Origin: CAYXLW01 sp964466055
GTDB lineage: Bacteria; Patescibacteriota; Gracilibacteria; GCA-2401425
Direction of reading: 5' to 3'
Assembly: GCA_964466055.1 (NCBI GenBank)
Contig: CAYXLW010000005.1
Span: 29,264 to 93,263 of the forward strand
Length of the DNA stretch: 64,000 bases
Below the pieces are notes generated by a model, which was not told the origin of the DNA, made no database searches, and was given only the letters and a program-made list of their open reading frames with translations. Numbering within the stretch: the stretch's first letter is position 1; every line of letters begins with the position of its first letter. A program made the translations under genes and the position numbers. Shown here piece after piece: positions 24,403-33,256 of the stretch.

Positions 24403-25629
24403 TTATCTTATGTATTTTAATAACATACTTCTAGTATGTATTCCTGCTCCCCATGCCGTTAGTGCAATTATATCACCATCTTTCCATTGTATATTTTCTG
24501 TTTTCAACTCTTCTTCAATCTCTAATAAAATTTCTTTAGGGGTATTTAATATAGCATATATTAAAAGAGGAATTGAGCTTGAGCTTACATTTCCTTTTTT
24601 CATAAAAATAGGAGCTGTTATATTTGGGAATTTAGCTTTTACTTTTTCAATAATTTTTTCAACAATCACTTTATTAGCTTGATGTGTAAGTAAATGGTCA
24701 ATATTTTCTATCCCTAAATGATTTGCTAATTCTATTACTCCTTCACTCATATCATTTACAGCTCTTCTAAAAGTTGGTTTCCCATTCATTCTAATTTTTG
24801 GCTTACCATCAGTATTTTTCCCATCATCGTTAAATAAAACATCTTCTCCCTTGGCTTCTGTTGTAGGGTTTCCTCTGTCGTCTACAAATTCTCGATAGTA
24901 CTTTTTTCTTTCGCCAAGAATTTTTGCCCCTTCATGATTTTCTTTTGTTACAATAGATGCAGTAGCTTGATCTCCAAATAATACACATGTATTTCCATCT
25001 GAGAAATCAACTATTCTACTAAGCATATCATTTGTTAAGATAACAACATGCTTAAGTTCATCAGAACTATTAAGCATTTCTGCTGCTAAAGAAATACCTC
25101 CTATGTATCCATTACAAGCTTCATTAACTATCCCCAAAGCTTTTAAACTTGTATTTTCAGCTATTCTTTCAAGTGTTGAATTTGCTTTATTGATATCACT
25201 TCTAAGTGGCAATTGAGAATTAGAATCAAGTATTGTTCCAGTAGACATTATTATCCCAGTATTATTAGAATTAATATCAATATTGCTTTTTTGTTTTAAT
25301 TGATCAAGCAAATGTTTTATAGCTTCTTCTCCCATTTCTATATGGGAAGAATTTTTAAATTCCCTATACTGAATTCCTATTTTCTTAAAGAACTCTTCAT
25401 CGTACCTTTCAAAATTTTTAACATTTATTTTCCACTCAGGATGGATTAGCTCTATTAACCAGTCAGGATATTTTTCGCCGTCATCATTTTTTACCCTCGA
25501 TAAAGCTTCCTTATCAAGTTTAAAATGACGATTCTCAAATCTTATGCCAGAAGAACTTAATCCAATTGCTGGGAGTAGCCTAATATCACCATCTGTGTGT
25601 TTTTGAAAAGAATCTGGATTGCTGGTCAT
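24403..25629 (-). CDS. Beta-ketoacyl-ACP synthase III (FabH)-like protein
   Basis: 408 residues, thiolase fold. The catalytic triad is present: Cys172 in NEACNGYIGG, His316 in LLTHQANKVI and Asn347 in KKGNVSSSSIP. Typical FabH is about 320 residues; the extra length is an N-terminal 70-residue segment and an insertion at about 240-290 (GNPTTEAKGEDVLFNDDG). FabH enzymes condense an acyl-CoA with malonyl-ACP. No other fatty-acid gene is in the window, and many CPR bacteria lack that pathway, so a specialised ketosynthase or acyltransferase is more likely than housekeeping lipid synthesis. Confidence 0.85.
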   Translation of the reverse strand: MTSNPDSFQKHTDGDIRLLPAIGLSSSGIRFENRHFKLDKEALSRVKNDDGEKYPDWLIELIHPEWKINVKNFERYDEEFFKKIGIQYREFKNSSHIEMGEEAIKHLLDQLKQKSNIDINSNNTGIIMSTGTILDSNSQLPLRSDINKANSTLERIAENTSLKALGIVNEACNGYIGGISLAAEMLNSSDELKHVVILTNDMLSRIVDFSDGNTCVLFGDQATASIVTKENHEGAKILGERKKYYREFVDDRGNPTTEAKGEDVLFNDDGKNTDGKPKIRMNGKPTFRRAVNDMSEGVIELANHLGIENIDHLLTHQANKVIVEKIIEKVKAKFPNITAPIFMKKGNVSSSSIPLLIYAILNTPKEILLEIEEELKTENIQWKDGDIIALTAWGAGIHTRSMLLKYIR

Positions 25630-25737
25630 GTTTTATTATTACTTCTTTATTTAAAGCTAAAACTTAGCAAGTAATGTTCGTCGTTAATTACAAGACTATA
25701 TATAATCATAATTATAATATTAAGTCAATATCGATTT

Positions 25738-27059
25738 CTGACATTCTAAAAAAAACTCGATCGATAGGCAAAGATTTTGTTTATAGGTAGAGGGAAATAT
25801 GACTTGAAATAAAACGAAAAAAAAGTACAAATTGTTTGGGGACAGCTGTACTTTTTAACGTTTTTAACATGAAAAAGTTCTCAAATTTTGCGCACAATGT
25901 CAAAAGTTTTTCAGAAATATTCACGAAGCCCAGTTACAAAATATTTAAAGGGATTGTAGAAGCGATGGTCAAAGAAATGGATTACTCGCAATCCAATTTG
26001 TCATTGTGTAGCGGAAAAACACTTGGACAAATACAGTATTTTTTTGCTAAAGCAAAATGGAGTTTTACGAAACTCAATGGATATCGTCTTAGATTTATGA
26101 GAAACAAGCCAAACTTCAGGGATAGAAAAAGTGATTATGCGGTACTTGATGGTACTGTAACAACAAAAGATAAAGATAGTGAGTTCAAAGGTTTACTATC
26201 CGCAGTCTACTCAAACCGAGATAAACGGATCGTAAATGGCATAAAACTCTTTGGAGGAAGCGTACTGACTCAAGATGGAGTGAAATACATTGTAGACTTT
26301 CTTTTCTACATAAAGAGCATCTGGCTGTCAGAAAATCAGGCTTGGAAAATGTTTGCAAAGAAAGTTGCATCAAAAACTTCTGCATATCTTTTTGTTCTGG
26401 ATTCTGGATTTAAAAGCCCATATATAATTGAGTTCATCTTTCATACTCTCAAACGTCATTTCCTACTACGTATTGGGAAAAATCAGATATTCCTCATGCA
26501 AAATCAGGAAGCCAAAAAATATTCCAAGAAACTAAGAAAACTCTGGGTTTTCCCAAAGGTTATTCTTTCTTCTTGGCACAAGGTTTTTCCAGAGAATGTT
26601 ACGGTTATTGTATACCATAGAAATGGATTTCTTGATCCCATTGTGCTTGTTGCCTCATTGGAAATCACGGAAACACAACAAGCTTTTGATATTGTTCAAA
26701 TCTACTTCAAAAGATGGAGTATTGAGCAACTTTTTAAAGAGGTGAAATCTTGGTTTAACTTTGAAAAATTTCGCGTCACTTCTTTGCATGCTCTCGGAAA
26801 ATTCCTCCATCTGGTTGTCTTTATTCATTCTCTCATGTCTACGTTATTTTTTGAACTCCAAAAATACACTAAACTCTTTGAGATTATACGCTGAGATTAT
26901 ACGCTTTGTGGTAAAGAAATCCCGTAATATCATTGAGCTTACCGTGGTCAGTTTGAAACTCTTTTTCCAATCACTTCATTCCATTTGCTTTACCCATCAT
27001 CCTTGGCTACACAATCACCAAAAAATCATTTTACTCACACACTTTTTTTAGAATGTCAG
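25738..27059. mobile_element. IS4-type insertion sequence, 1322 bp
   Basis: Bounded by 17-bp perfect terminal inverted repeats: CTGACATTCTAAAAAAA at 25738-25754 and its complement at 27043-27059. It contains a single DDE transposase frame, broken near its end. No target-site duplication is evident from the flanks (CGATTT before, TTCATT after). The right end lies one base from the stop codon of the gene at 27061-27981, which it may have truncated. Confidence 0.85.
25869..27051 (+). pseudogene. IS4-family DDE transposase, frameshifted by a 13-bp tandem duplication
   Basis: The first frame runs from ATG 25869 to a TGA at 26892-26894. It has the first catalytic Asp in YAVLDGTVTTK, the second in FVLDSGFKSP, and the Y-(2)-R-(3)-E-(6)-K-like region FKRWSIEQLFKEVKSWF. 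The unit TGAGATTATACGC occurs twice in tandem (26879-26891, 26892-26904); removing one copy restores a frame that continues FVVKKSRNIIELTVVSLK to a TAG at 27049-27051 inside the right terminal repeat, about 389 residues in all. The present product would lack its C-terminal helix. A TTG at 25836 is an alternative start. Confidence 0.85.
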
Positions 27060-27060
27060 T

Positions 27061-27981
27061 TCATTGTATTTCTCCTTTATCTTTTAATCTTCTAATATAA
27101 TTTCTTATTATTTGCTCTTCTGTTTCGATGTTAGTATCACTAATCTTTTTTTGTATATTTATAGCCTTCTTCCTAAGACTATCATTTTTACAATCTTCAA
27201 GGTTTTTTAAATGTTCTTCTATTGTAACCTTTTTACCATAAAAGCCCTTTAAAAGTTCTTCTAATTTATAATTGTTAAATCCTTCTGTTATTTTTTCATA
27301 ACAATCCTTTTCTTTTTTATATTTTTTAAATAATTTCTTTAAAATATTTTTTTTGTCTTTTGAAATATCAATAGCCTCAAAATCAATTCTATCCAATTTT
27401 TTTTGCATAGGTTTTATTTCTGTTTTCCATGCACTCATTACTTGCTTCTTTAGCGTATGAGGGAAGATTTCAATAAATAGTCTTCCATTTTTTTCACGTA
27501 TTTCAAATCCTTTATCATAGATTTTAAAATCTTCTAAAGGAGGTAATGTAATTCCCTTTCCTTTTTTGTATTTGTAATCAGAGTTTAAACAAATTGGATC
27601 ATCACATAATTCTTCATGAAACAATACAAATCTCCTAAACATATCTTTCATTTTCCCTCCTATATTATAATCTTTATCTTTTGTTAAAGATTCAAATTCT
27701 TTATTAAATTTATCCATATTTCTAATCACATAATAATCTTCTAGATCTGGATCAGAGCACTCACACATATCTTTAAATATTTCAGCTTCTTTCCTTTTAG
27801 TAGGAATATCAAATTTTTTTCTTAAAATTTTAACTTTTTTTAAAAGTTTTTCATTTTCTAATATGAACATTGCTTCTTTCTTGAACTGTTCTGAAATATC
27901 TCCACCTTGGTATAAACGATTTTGTTTATATAAATCATTTATAAATTTTTTGTGTTTTTTAACTGTAAATTTCATCGACAT
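27061..27981 (-). CDS. Hypothetical protein, possibly cut by the IS element
   Basis: 306 residues, strongly charged (Lys/Glu), largely helical, no membrane segment and no domain that I recognise. A short cysteine set (CECSDPDLEDYYV, ELCDDPICLNSD) around residues 90-135 could bind metal. The C-terminal third (LKNLEDCKNDSLRKKAINIQ) looks coiled-coil. The TGA stop begins at the first base pair outside the IS right end, so the original C-terminus may be lost. Confidence 0.5.
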   Translation of the reverse strand: MSMKFTVKKHKKFINDLYKQNRLYQGGDISEQFKKEAMFILENEKLLKKVKILRKKFDIPTKRKEAEIFKDMCECSDPDLEDYYVIRNMDKFNKEFESLTKDKDYNIGGKMKDMFRRFVLFHEELCDDPICLNSDYKYKKGKGITLPPLEDFKIYDKGFEIREKNGRLFIEIFPHTLKKQVMSAWKTEIKPMQKKLDRIDFEAIDISKDKKNILKKLFKKYKKEKDCYEKITEGFNNYKLEELLKGFYGKKVTIEEHLKNLEDCKNDSLRKKAINIQKKISDTNIETEEQIIRNYIRRLKDKGEIQ

Positions 27982-28040
27982 TTTTATAAAAAATTACGAT
28001 GAACAGTATAATACAAATTAAAAACTTCTAAACATGCTTT

Positions 28041-28376
28041 TTAAATAATCCTCATTTCAATTTCTTTCCAATTATTCTTATATTCAATCGCTCTGTCACA
28101 AATGTAATAATCTGCTACCACCTTTCCTTTATCTCTATAAATCTCATCATAAAGGATATTATTGTCTTTTAAGAACTGTATCATCTCTGTTTCATATTTC
28201 TCATTGTCATCAAAGTAGTCACTGTTGCTTCTGCAAGAATAGATGATGACATACCAACCTTTTGCCTTAAATTTTTCTATCACTTCCTTACCGCCCTCTT
28301 CCAATTCTCCAATCTCTGGGAATTTGTCTTTACAGATAGTACCGTCAAAGTCTATTGCTATACGTTTTTGTGTCAT
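28041..28376 (-). CDS. HAD-family hydrolase (small, BT0820-like)
   Basis: 111 residues. IAIDFDGTICKD carries the HAD motif I aspartates D9 and D11, and YVIIYSCRSN supplies motif II. YYICDRAIEY near the end takes the place of the acidic motif IV. There is no cap domain. Small phosphatases of this type are often found in phages and accessory cassettes. Its ATG overlaps the stop of the RNase J-like gene by 4 bases (ATGA), so the two are translationally coupled. Confidence 0.75.
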   Translation of the reverse strand: MTQKRIAIDFDGTICKDKFPEIGELEEGGKEVIEKFKAKGWYVIIYSCRSNSDYFDDNEKYETEMIQFLKDNNILYDEIYRDKGKVVADYYICDRAIEYKNNWKEIEMRII

Positions 28377-29617
28377 ATTTTAAGAGGCTTATTATCTGGT
28401 AAAATTGTTACATTAGAGAAGTATTCTTTGTACTTCTCTGGTTCTTGTGTATGAACGGGGATAACTGTTTTAGGATTAACTGCATTAACTAATCTTTCCA
28501 TTTCATTTACTCCACCATGTCCTGAAGTATGGATATGGTAAAAGTTCATTTCTTTTTCTTTACATAAATCCTGTAAGTCAGAATCTTCTAAATATCCCTC
28601 CCATAAACCCCAAATGAAATTAGCGTTCTTTAATGGATACAATCTATCAAAGAATTTTCTTGAACCTCTATTGTCCTTAAACAAGAAAACTAAATCTTTT
28701 TTTCTTTCTGCCATTTCATCAGATGTTATTTTAGATTTTCTATATCTGTAAACATTTTCTTTATATCCATTATCTAAAAGAACCTTTGTTTGATTAGGTG
28801 AGAAGTACACTCTTATGTTTCTCCAATCATATTGTGGAAGTGTTTTTGATTTATTTCCTAACTCTTCAAGTACAAATGCTGTGTATGGATCAATTATAAG
28901 CTCCTTCTTTGCTTTAGTGGTTGCTTTATAGATGCTTACTAATCTATCTATATTCTGTGATGCTACTGTAATTAATGATATATTTTCTTGTTTTTCAAAA
29001 ATCTTTATCAATGCTTTTTCAACGGCTTCTTCTGTGGGATACTTTTCATTATTTCTAGTAATTCTTGTACCTTCTAAAAGTAAGATGTTTATATTTTTAG
29101 GGATATCTTTTAGAAGTTTTGGGAATAGATATTTTTCTCTTCCTGCTACCCCCCTAAAATCTCCACTAAAGAATATTTGTTTATCTTCATGTTCAAATAG
29201 AAATGCGTAACTATCAAATGCAGAATGATTTACTCTGTATGGCGTTATTTTAATATCTCCAATATTAAAAGATTTTCTATCTTCAAATAATTGGATATTC
29301 TCTATCTCTATGCACATATCTCTTAAAAACAAGTTTGATATTTTTATAATTGATCTAGCTCCTTCACTCATAAATACGGGAACAGTTTTTGGTATTTCGT
29401 TCATTTCTCCGTAATGGTCTTGATGTCCATGTGAAAGTAATACTGCCTTTTGTTTCTTATCATCCTCTACTATTTTCTTAAAGTTTAAAGTTTCTCGTTT
29501 CTCGTCAGAGAGTGGCATTCCCATATCAATGATAATGTTTGTCATCTCTGTGCTTACAGAAATACAAGTTCCTCCTATTTCTGATGAGCCTCTTATTATT
29601 TTTAGTTCTATACTCAT
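28373..29617 (-). CDS. RNase J-like metallo-beta-lactamase protein
   Basis: 414 residues. LLSHGHQDHYGEM holds H63, H65, D67 and H68; IFFSGDFRG gives the bridging Asp. HTSGHGGVNEMERLV followed by TVIPVHTQEPEKY at the C-terminus matches the late His motifs of the beta-CASP nucleases (RNase J, CPSF). The central region is shorter and divergent compared with RNase J (about 550 residues), and the C-terminal RNase J domain is absent. RNA or DNA processing is the likely chemistry. It is the middle gene of a tight three-gene operon. Confidence 0.75.
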   Translation of the reverse strand: MSIELKIIRGSSEIGGTCISVSTEMTNIIIDMGMPLSDEKRETLNFKKIVEDDKKQKAVLLSHGHQDHYGEMNEIPKTVPVFMSEGARSIIKISNLFLRDMCIEIENIQLFEDRKSFNIGDIKITPYRVNHSAFDSYAFLFEHEDKQIFFSGDFRGVAGREKYLFPKLLKDIPKNINILLLEGTRITRNNEKYPTEEAVEKALIKIFEKQENISLITVASQNIDRLVSIYKATTKAKKELIIDPYTAFVLEELGNKSKTLPQYDWRNIRVYFSPNQTKVLLDNGYKENVYRYRKSKITSDEMAERKKDLVFLFKDNRGSRKFFDRLYPLKNANFIWGLWEGYLEDSDLQDLCKEKEMNFYHIHTSGHGGVNEMERLVNAVNPKTVIPVHTQEPEKYKEYFSNVTILPDNKPLKI

Positions 29618-29620
29618 GTT

Positions 29621-30553
29621 TTAATTTTTACTAAATATTTGATTACTAAAGTTTTTCCTAAATTCTTCAAGAGAGAAAATGTTTTGTTTATAGAGTCCAT
29701 ATCCCATGAAACTTGCTACTGCAAATCTTAGATTTGCATGTTTCATTGGCTCTAATTTGGATAATATCTGATTAAGTTTAGAACTATCTGGGTCATGGTT
29801 TGCTAGTATAAATACAAAATCTGGTTTTTCTTCAGATATTTCTGTTATATGGTTTGGGTTTTTATCCAATGATTTTATTAATCCTAAATCCCTTTTCTGC
29901 TTAAATGATTCAATCATTTCTTCCTTAATATTTTGAAGTCTGGAATCATCTGATAAAAAAGATTCCATATCTCTAATATGTTTATCTATACTGGCACTTC
30001 CTTTAAGTGCACCATCTCCATATTTCTTTTCTATAAAGATTAGTTTAGGTTTATATCCTTTAAAAAACCTCCTAGAACATCCGTCTGATTCCCACTCAAA
30101 AGCTATGGCGTCAAATCTTGCTCCTATATCTGTATATTCAATATCACAGATAAAGTAGTCTGTTGCTTGGTTAAGATTATTCTCTCTAACCAATAACTGC
30201 TGAAACTCTCTCTCATCTTTAGGGTGTTTGGTAAACCATAAATCCATTTCATGTTTTAACTGTGGAATTAGGTTTATCCATTTTTGTACTATTTCTTCGT
30301 TTGTTATTGTTTTCGATAATCCTTCTACTAGTTCTTTATTATGCACTAAATAATTTTTATCAAAGTAGATTTCATACCTGTTTTCATTCAGTTCTTTTAT
30401 CTTTATCAGATTTCCTCCTCGATAATAAATGTTTACTGCATTTTCTCTAATTTCTAAATCTAAGGTTAAGCATTCTTTACATTGTCTTAAGAATGGGTTT
30501 AACATTCCTTCCTGTAGGTTAAGCATGAACTGCTGTGATAGTTTTCTAGTCAT
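29621..30553 (-). CDS. Unknown protein with PD-(D/E)XK-like core
   Basis: 310 residues. A helical N-terminal half is followed by YTDIGARFDAIAFEW and, after a loop, PKLIFIEKKYGDG (about residues 145-185). The spacing D...(E/I)-x-K is that of PD-(D/E)XK endonucleases; SIDKHIRDM after it is a plausible closing helix. The assignment rests on this motif alone. It is the first gene of the operon with the RNase J-like and HAD genes (3-base gap, then a 4-base overlap) and lies directly behind a highly structured leader. Confidence 0.5.
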   Translation of the reverse strand: MTRKLSQQFMLNLQEGMLNPFLRQCKECLTLDLEIRENAVNIYYRGGNLIKIKELNENRYEIYFDKNYLVHNKELVEGLSKTITNEEIVQKWINLIPQLKHEMDLWFTKHPKDEREFQQLLVRENNLNQATDYFICDIEYTDIGARFDAIAFEWESDGCSRRFFKGYKPKLIFIEKKYGDGALKGSASIDKHIRDMESFLSDDSRLQNIKEEMIESFKQKRDLGLIKSLDKNPNHITEISEEKPDFVFILANHDPDSSKLNQILSKLEPMKHANLRFAVASFMGYGLYKQNIFSLEEFRKNFSNQIFSKN

Positions 30554-30573
30554 AATTGGGCATATTAAAAAGT

Positions 30574-30705
30574 GGGTAAACCGTTCTGGCGACCCTCATC
30601 TTCGTCCACATTGTGGATTCCAATTTGGCAGAAGCGATTTACCCGCTTTTCCATTGGAATCCCAATATAAAAATTTGATGTGGTTATGCCGAAGATGAAA
30701 GTCGC
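30574..30705 (-). ncRNA. Long five-helix hairpin in the leader of the nuclease-like operon
   Basis: Five nested complementary pairs: GCGAC 30589-30593/30701-30705, CATCTTCG 30597-30604/30690-30697, CCACAT 30606-30611/30678-30683, GGATTCCAAT 30615-30624/30653-30662, and AAGCG 30632-30636/30644-30648. GGGTAAA at 30574-30580 can also pair with TTTACCC at 30638-30644 in the apical loop, which would give a pseudoknot. On the minus strand it ends about 20 bases before the ATG at 30553, so it would be the mRNA leader. It could instead be a DNA palindrome of mobile origin. Confidence 0.5.
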
Positions 30706-31202
30706 AACAGCACTTTACTAGCTTAATTTTCACTAATCAAGCCGTAGAGAAAAATTCTTTTAAAAAACATGCTTTTGTTGCATGTCATATATAGTCGCAT
30801 TATAACTGGATATATACGGATTTTATATTAAAAAATAGGCACAACTTTAAAAAAAGTTGCAGGTTTTTAGTGCAACTAATCTATAATTTTACATATTTTG
30901 TAAAAAACAAAACTCCTTTAACCCCATAAAAGTCAGATGACGAATAATGGCTTTAAATAAGGATATTGCCAACATTATGAAGCTTGTTTTAGCCTTATAC
31001 TAAGCAACATTAATACTTGCAAGTCTATGAACCCTTTTTATGGTGTCTCATTTGTCTCATTTTTTATCGAAAGGGTGTTAGACTGAAATGCTCTACCAAG
31101 TAAAATAAAAAGATATATCGAAGATCGATATTTTTATTTATTGAATTCCTACAAGAAACTAATTACGATTCTAACAGCTAAAGTCCATCATAAGGCAATA
31201 AC
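30706..31202. other. Gene-free interval of about 500 bases
   Basis: Very AT-rich. It holds a few weak hairpins (CATGC/GCATG near 30770-30790, AACTTT/AAAGTT near 30842) and no convincing frame. The minus strand around 31095-31115 has a short tRNA D-arm-like string (TTGGTAGAGCA) without a foldable tRNA around it. Confidence 0.4.
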
Positions 31203-32891
31203 ATGCAAGCAAAATGTACATTATCTGGGGAAATATTTGATGTTTCTGATCATGAAATTGAACTTCGAAAAAAAATCAATTTTGGAAATACATTGCCGAG
31301 CATGTTACCAAAATATCGCTTTCAATACCTTGGAGCTTTTTGGCCACAGTGGAATCTTCATAAAAGAAATTGTGATAAAACTGGTAAGCCAATTATCTCA
31401 ATCTTTCGTCCAGATTGCCGATACCCTGTATGGCACAGAGATGAATGGATAAAATATAATTCACCTCCATCACAAGATTTTGATTTTTCACGTTCCTTTT
31501 TTGAACAAGTAGCGGAGCTTTTCCCAAAATGTCCAATTCCACATATTTTCCAAAGTAATAACCAAAACTGTGAATACACAGATGATTGGTACCATAGTAA
31601 AAATTGTTATTTATGTCATTCAGGTCAAAATAATGAAGATTGTAGATATTGCTATGGATGCGATAGTATAAAGAACGTTCATGGTGGAGTTTTCTCATTC
31701 AAATCTGAATTTTGTTACGACATTATTAATTGTAGTAGTTGTTACAAAAGTCGTTTTCTTCTAAATTGTAAAAATGTTACAGATTCTGCTTTTTTATATG
31801 ATTGTAGAGACTGTAGTGATTGTCTTTTTTGCTTCAATCTTCGTCATAAAAAATACTGTTTTGGAAACCAACAACTAAGTAAAGAAGAATTTGAAGAAAA
31901 GAAAAAAGAGTGGAGTTTTTCATCGTATAAAAATTATGAAAAAGCAAAATTGTACTTTGCTAGAATGATGGTCAAAAAAGCTTGGCATAGAGCTATCCAA
32001 ATAGATCTGTGTGAAAATTCTTCAGGGAATTTTATCCACCATTGTAAGGATTGTGAGAACTGTTATATGCTTTCTTATCACGAAGCTTGTGCTAACACAA
32101 CTTTTTGTGGACCAAATGCTAAATTTATTTTAGATTCAATTGGAACGGTTGGTAGCGAACTTTCTTTTATGTGTTCACTTCCTGTTTATTGTTACAATAC
32201 AATCTTCTGTTTTAGTGTTGATAATTGCAAGTTTGTTGAATACAGTGCATATCTTCAAAACTGTGAATATTGTTTTGGATGTTGTGGGCTGTTTAGGAAA
32301 AAATATTGTATTTTTAATAAACAGTATTCAAAGGAGGAGTATGAGAAACTAGTTCCAAGAATTCGTGAACACATGGGAAAATTCCCCTCTACCTTTGGGA
32401 GAGGGATTAGGGGTGAGGATGAATGGGGACAATTTTTCCCTCAAAGTATGGCACCTAATCCTTATAATGAAAGTTTTTCAGGATATCACTTTCCTCTTAA
32501 TTCAGAATCAAGCCAAGAATTTTGGCAAGCTGGTCCATTGGAAAGAATTAATATGAAAACTGCTGAAATAAATGAGCTTCCAGATTCTCTGGAATCACTT
32601 ACAGATGAAAAAGAAGAATGGCTTATTACCCAAGTTTTTTGGGATGACAAATATCAGCGTCCTTTTCAAATTCAAAAGGATGAGATTAAGTTTATAAAAA
32701 TAATGAATGCACCTCTTCCTCATTGTTATTACATCAATCGTATTCAAAGTAATTTTAAATGGATGCCTTTTAATGGAGAGCTTAGGGAGTCTAAATGTGC
32801 TAAGTCTGGGAAGATGATCCATACGAATTGGGCAAAAGAGTATGATGAAAGAATTTTGAGCGAGGAGGAGTACTTGAAATTAGTGAAATAA
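31203..32891 (+). CDS. Large cysteine-rich protein with CxxC repeats
   Basis: 562 residues with more than 40 Cys, mostly as CxxC or CxxxxC pairs (NCYLCHSGQNNEDCRYCYGC, DCRDCSDCLFCF, DCENCYMLSY). Two repeat units end in KKYCFGNQQLSKEEFEEK and KKYCIFNKQYSKEEYEKL. An N-terminal CTLSGEIFDVSDHE and a C-terminal CAKSGKMIHTNW look like zinc fingers. Repeating metal sites in a solenoid are likely. It has no signal peptide. Function unknown. Residues about 392-402 (FPSTFGRGIRGED) derive from a dispersed repeat inserted in frame. Single gene. Confidence 0.75.
   Translation: MQAKCTLSGEIFDVSDHEIELRKKINFGNTLPSMLPKYRFQYLGAFWPQWNLHKRNCDKTGKPIISIFRPDCRYPVWHRDEWIKYNSPPSQDFDFSRSFFEQVAELFPKCPIPHIFQSNNQNCEYTDDWYHSKNCYLCHSGQNNEDCRYCYGCDSIKNVHGGVFSFKSEFCYDIINCSSCYKSRFLLNCKNVTDSAFLYDCRDCSDCLFCFNLRHKKYCFGNQQLSKEEFEEKKKEWSFSSYKNYEKAKLYFARMMVKKAWHRAIQIDLCENSSGNFIHHCKDCENCYMLSYHEACANTTFCGPNAKFILDSIGTVGSELSFMCSLPVYCYNTIFCFSVDNCKFVEYSAYLQNCEYCFGCCGLFRKKYCIFNKQYSKEEYEKLVPRIREHMGKFPSTFGRGIRGEDEWGQFFPQSMAPNPYNESFSGYHFPLNSESSQEFWQAGPLERINMKTAEINELPDSLESLTDEKEEWLITQVFWDDKYQRPFQIQKDEIKFIKIMNAPLPHCYYINRIQSNFKWMPFNGELRESKCAKSGKMIHTNWAKEYDERILSEEEYLKLVK
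32380..32415. repeat. Dispersed repeat inside the cysteine-rich gene
   Basis: The bases read TTCCCCTCTACCTTTGGGAG then AGGGATTAGGGGTGAGG, a sequence whose other frame spells SPLPLGEGLGVR. Its CCCTC/GAGGG arms form a hairpin. The same type of sequence occurs at 50736-50775 and, in variant form, at 3479-3568 and 55205-55230. Confidence 0.65.
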
Positions 32892-32901
32892 GCTTAAAAT
32901 G

Positions 32902-33198
32902 TTATTTTTTCATTCGCTTCTCCATTTCATTTAAAATCTCAATCCACTCAATATTTTTTTCAGCTAGCAGGATCAGTAAGTGGTAAATTAAATCTACACT
33001 TTCTTCTACTAATCTCTGTTTATTTTCATGTTTTGCAGCTTTTAAAAGCTCTTGTGATTCTTCATCAATTTTAGAACAAATTGTTGCCACACCTTCATTG
33101 AAAAGAAATGTGGCATAAGAATTATTTGGTAATTTTTTCTTACGAGTGGCAATTAAACTAATTAATTTATATAAAACATCTCTCTTAGAATTATTCAT
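32902..33198 (-). CDS. hisE: Phosphoribosyl-ATP pyrophosphohydrolase
   Basis: 98 residues, MazG-like all-helical fold. NSYATFLFNEGVATICSKIDEE, then QELLKAAK and EESVDLIYHLLILLAEKN, match HisE, including the E-E and E-x2-D metal ligands. HisE removes PPi from PR-ATP, the second step of histidine synthesis. It is downstream of the LOG-like gene and the HisI-HisG fusion on the same strand, so steps 1-3 are grouped; no other his gene is in the window. Confidence 0.88.
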   Translation of the reverse strand: MNNSKRDVLYKLISLIATRKKKLPNNSYATFLFNEGVATICSKIDEESQELLKAAKHENKQRLVEESVDLIYHLLILLAEKNIEWIEILNEMEKRMKK

Positions 33199-33256
33199 AT
33201 TTTAAATAGTTATAAAGGTTTAAAAACTAATCATATTAAGGGAATAGCAAATTTGT

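Noticed and set aside
30429..30698. Plus-strand 89-residue frame overlapping the leader hairpin
   Set aside because: It runs antisense through a real gene start and through the palindrome; composition is not protein-like. A shadow frame.
31080..31140. tRNA-like string TTGGTAGAGCA on the minus strand
   Set aside because: Only the D-arm wording is present; no acceptor stem, T arm or consistent anticodon stem can be folded around it.
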